Shown: positions 63,478 to 64,000 of the stretch, in pieces | How positions within the stretch are numbered: the stretch's first letter is position 1 | How the letters are laid out: every line of letters begins with the position of its first letter | From: Cupriavidus basilensis | GTDB taxonomy: Bacteria; Pseudomonadota; Gammaproteobacteria; Burkholderiales; Burkholderiaceae | Direction: 5' to 3' | Length of the DNA stretch: 64,000 nucleotides | NCBI RefSeq assembly: GCF_000876015.1 | Contig: NZ_BBQM01000033.1 | Location: 38,511 to 102,510 of the forward strand | Notes under the pieces: generated by a model | The model's input: only the letters and a program-made list of their open reading frames with translations | What the model was told of the DNA's origin: nothing | The model's database searches: none | Made by a program: the position numbers and the translations under genes

Positions 63478-64000
63478 TTGCGGGTCTGCCTGACTTCGAT
63501 GAGGAAATTTTTTTATTTTAAATCAATTACTTAATATCGAATTCAAGGGTTGAACGTCAACGGCTGAACGTCAAAATCAAAGTCAACTTCAAAGTCAAAG
63601 GCTTTCGCTCCCCCGGAGCGACCTACTTTCTTTTCCCCGAAAAGAAAGTAGGCAAAGAAAGCGGGCTGCCTGGCCGGCAGGGGCAGAAACGTTGGGGTTT
63701 CTTGTTGTTGGTGGTTTCGTGGTGGGGCCTGTGGTTCTGCTGGCATCCTGCCATTACCGGTGCGAGCGGCCACGATCTGGCTGGCGGTATGGGTTGCGGG
63801 GTCAGACCTATGATGGCGGGCGCACTGCTGATTCGGCCATCTGCCGTTACCGGCGCGAGCCACCACGACATAGCACCCTCGTGGTTTCGTGGTGGGCGTG
63901 GTGGACCCCGCGCGGGTGCGTTGGGTTGCTGGAACCGGGATTGCTTTTCAGCCGTCCGGCACTGCGTTCAAATAGGGGCCACCGCGCCCACCACGAAACC
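63478..64000. repeat. repeat-rich non-coding end region
   Basis: An AT-rich stretch (63505-63545) and short TCAAAGTCAA-type repeats (63568-63600) are followed by a perfect 13-bp hairpin (CCTACTTTCTTTT 63622-63634, AAAAGAAAGTAGG 63640-63652). Further on, GGTTTCGTGGTGGG recurs at 63713 and 63883, and its reverse complement closes the window (63985-64000). Two related copies of a roughly 30-bp unit (TGCCATTACCGGTGCGAGC, TGCCGTTACCGGCGCGAGC) lie at about 63750 and 63841. No reading frame looks real. Confidence 0.7.

Noticed and set aside
63543..63871. Minus-strand frames of 82-107 residues at the right edge
   Set aside because: They run through repeats and a hairpin, and have no start signal or family similarity.

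Overview
The window looks like chromosomal DNA of a high-GC betaproteobacterium of the Burkholderiaceae, most likely Cupriavidus or a close Ralstonia relative. The grounds are the very GC-rich third codon positions, three Bug-type (tripartite tricarboxylate family) solute receptors, a mla-murA-his-tat-pet-ssp gene order that I recognise from this family, and the protein sequences themselves. This placement comes from recognition, not from a database search. About 65 protein genes, one intact tRNA gene and several terminators and regulatory sites can be supported.

Left part (1-16 kb): a CsgG-like lipoprotein cut by the window edge; a DUF2157/DUF4401/GDYXXLXY membrane trio joined by ATGA overlaps; a nucleosidase; then hemA-prfA-(alanine-rich lipoprotein)-prmC-grxD-ubiX. 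prfA and prmC form a release factor and methyltransferase pair. Next comes a probable lysine catabolic locus: an aminoadipate-semialdehyde dehydrogenase, a saccharopine/lysine dehydrogenase family protein, a divergent Lrp regulator with a perfect inverted-repeat operator candidate, and a DapB paralogue that has lost the catalytic histidine pair.

Accessory-like part (15-34 kb): small exported and membrane proteins, a ClC channel, two catabolic clusters each with a divergent LysR gene (Bug + AMP-ligase + dienoyl-CoA-reductase-like SDR; Bug + CHMI-like isomerase), a membrane phosphoesterase, ettA, a small cysteine protein with a natural eight-histidine tail, a YgjP-like metalloprotein and a GH114-like lipoprotein. 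Between a tRNA 3'-end relic (about 30.65 kb) and tRNA-Thr (33.6 kb) lies a 2.9-kb segment with an orphan ParA, an Mrr-like nuclease and a two-gene operon of unknown function. That operon is preceded by a well-folded leader. One strand of the leader can pair either upstream or, alternatively, with a downstream copy that contains the Shine-Dalgarno sequence. I consider this leader the strongest candidate for an undescribed element.

Right part (33.7-63.5 kb): a mostly minus-strand housekeeping block. It holds sspA/sspB, the cytochrome bc1 genes petABC, mscL and NIF3 (mscL on plus), a DegS-like protease, a porin, tatABC, a HIT protein, the complete histidine set hisGDCBHAFIE with marC inside it, murA, a BolA-like gene, an ABC-2 exporter and the mla lipid-transport system FEDACB. 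A third Bug receptor and an acetyltransferase follow. The last 520 bp are AT-rich and then repeat-rich, without a credible gene.
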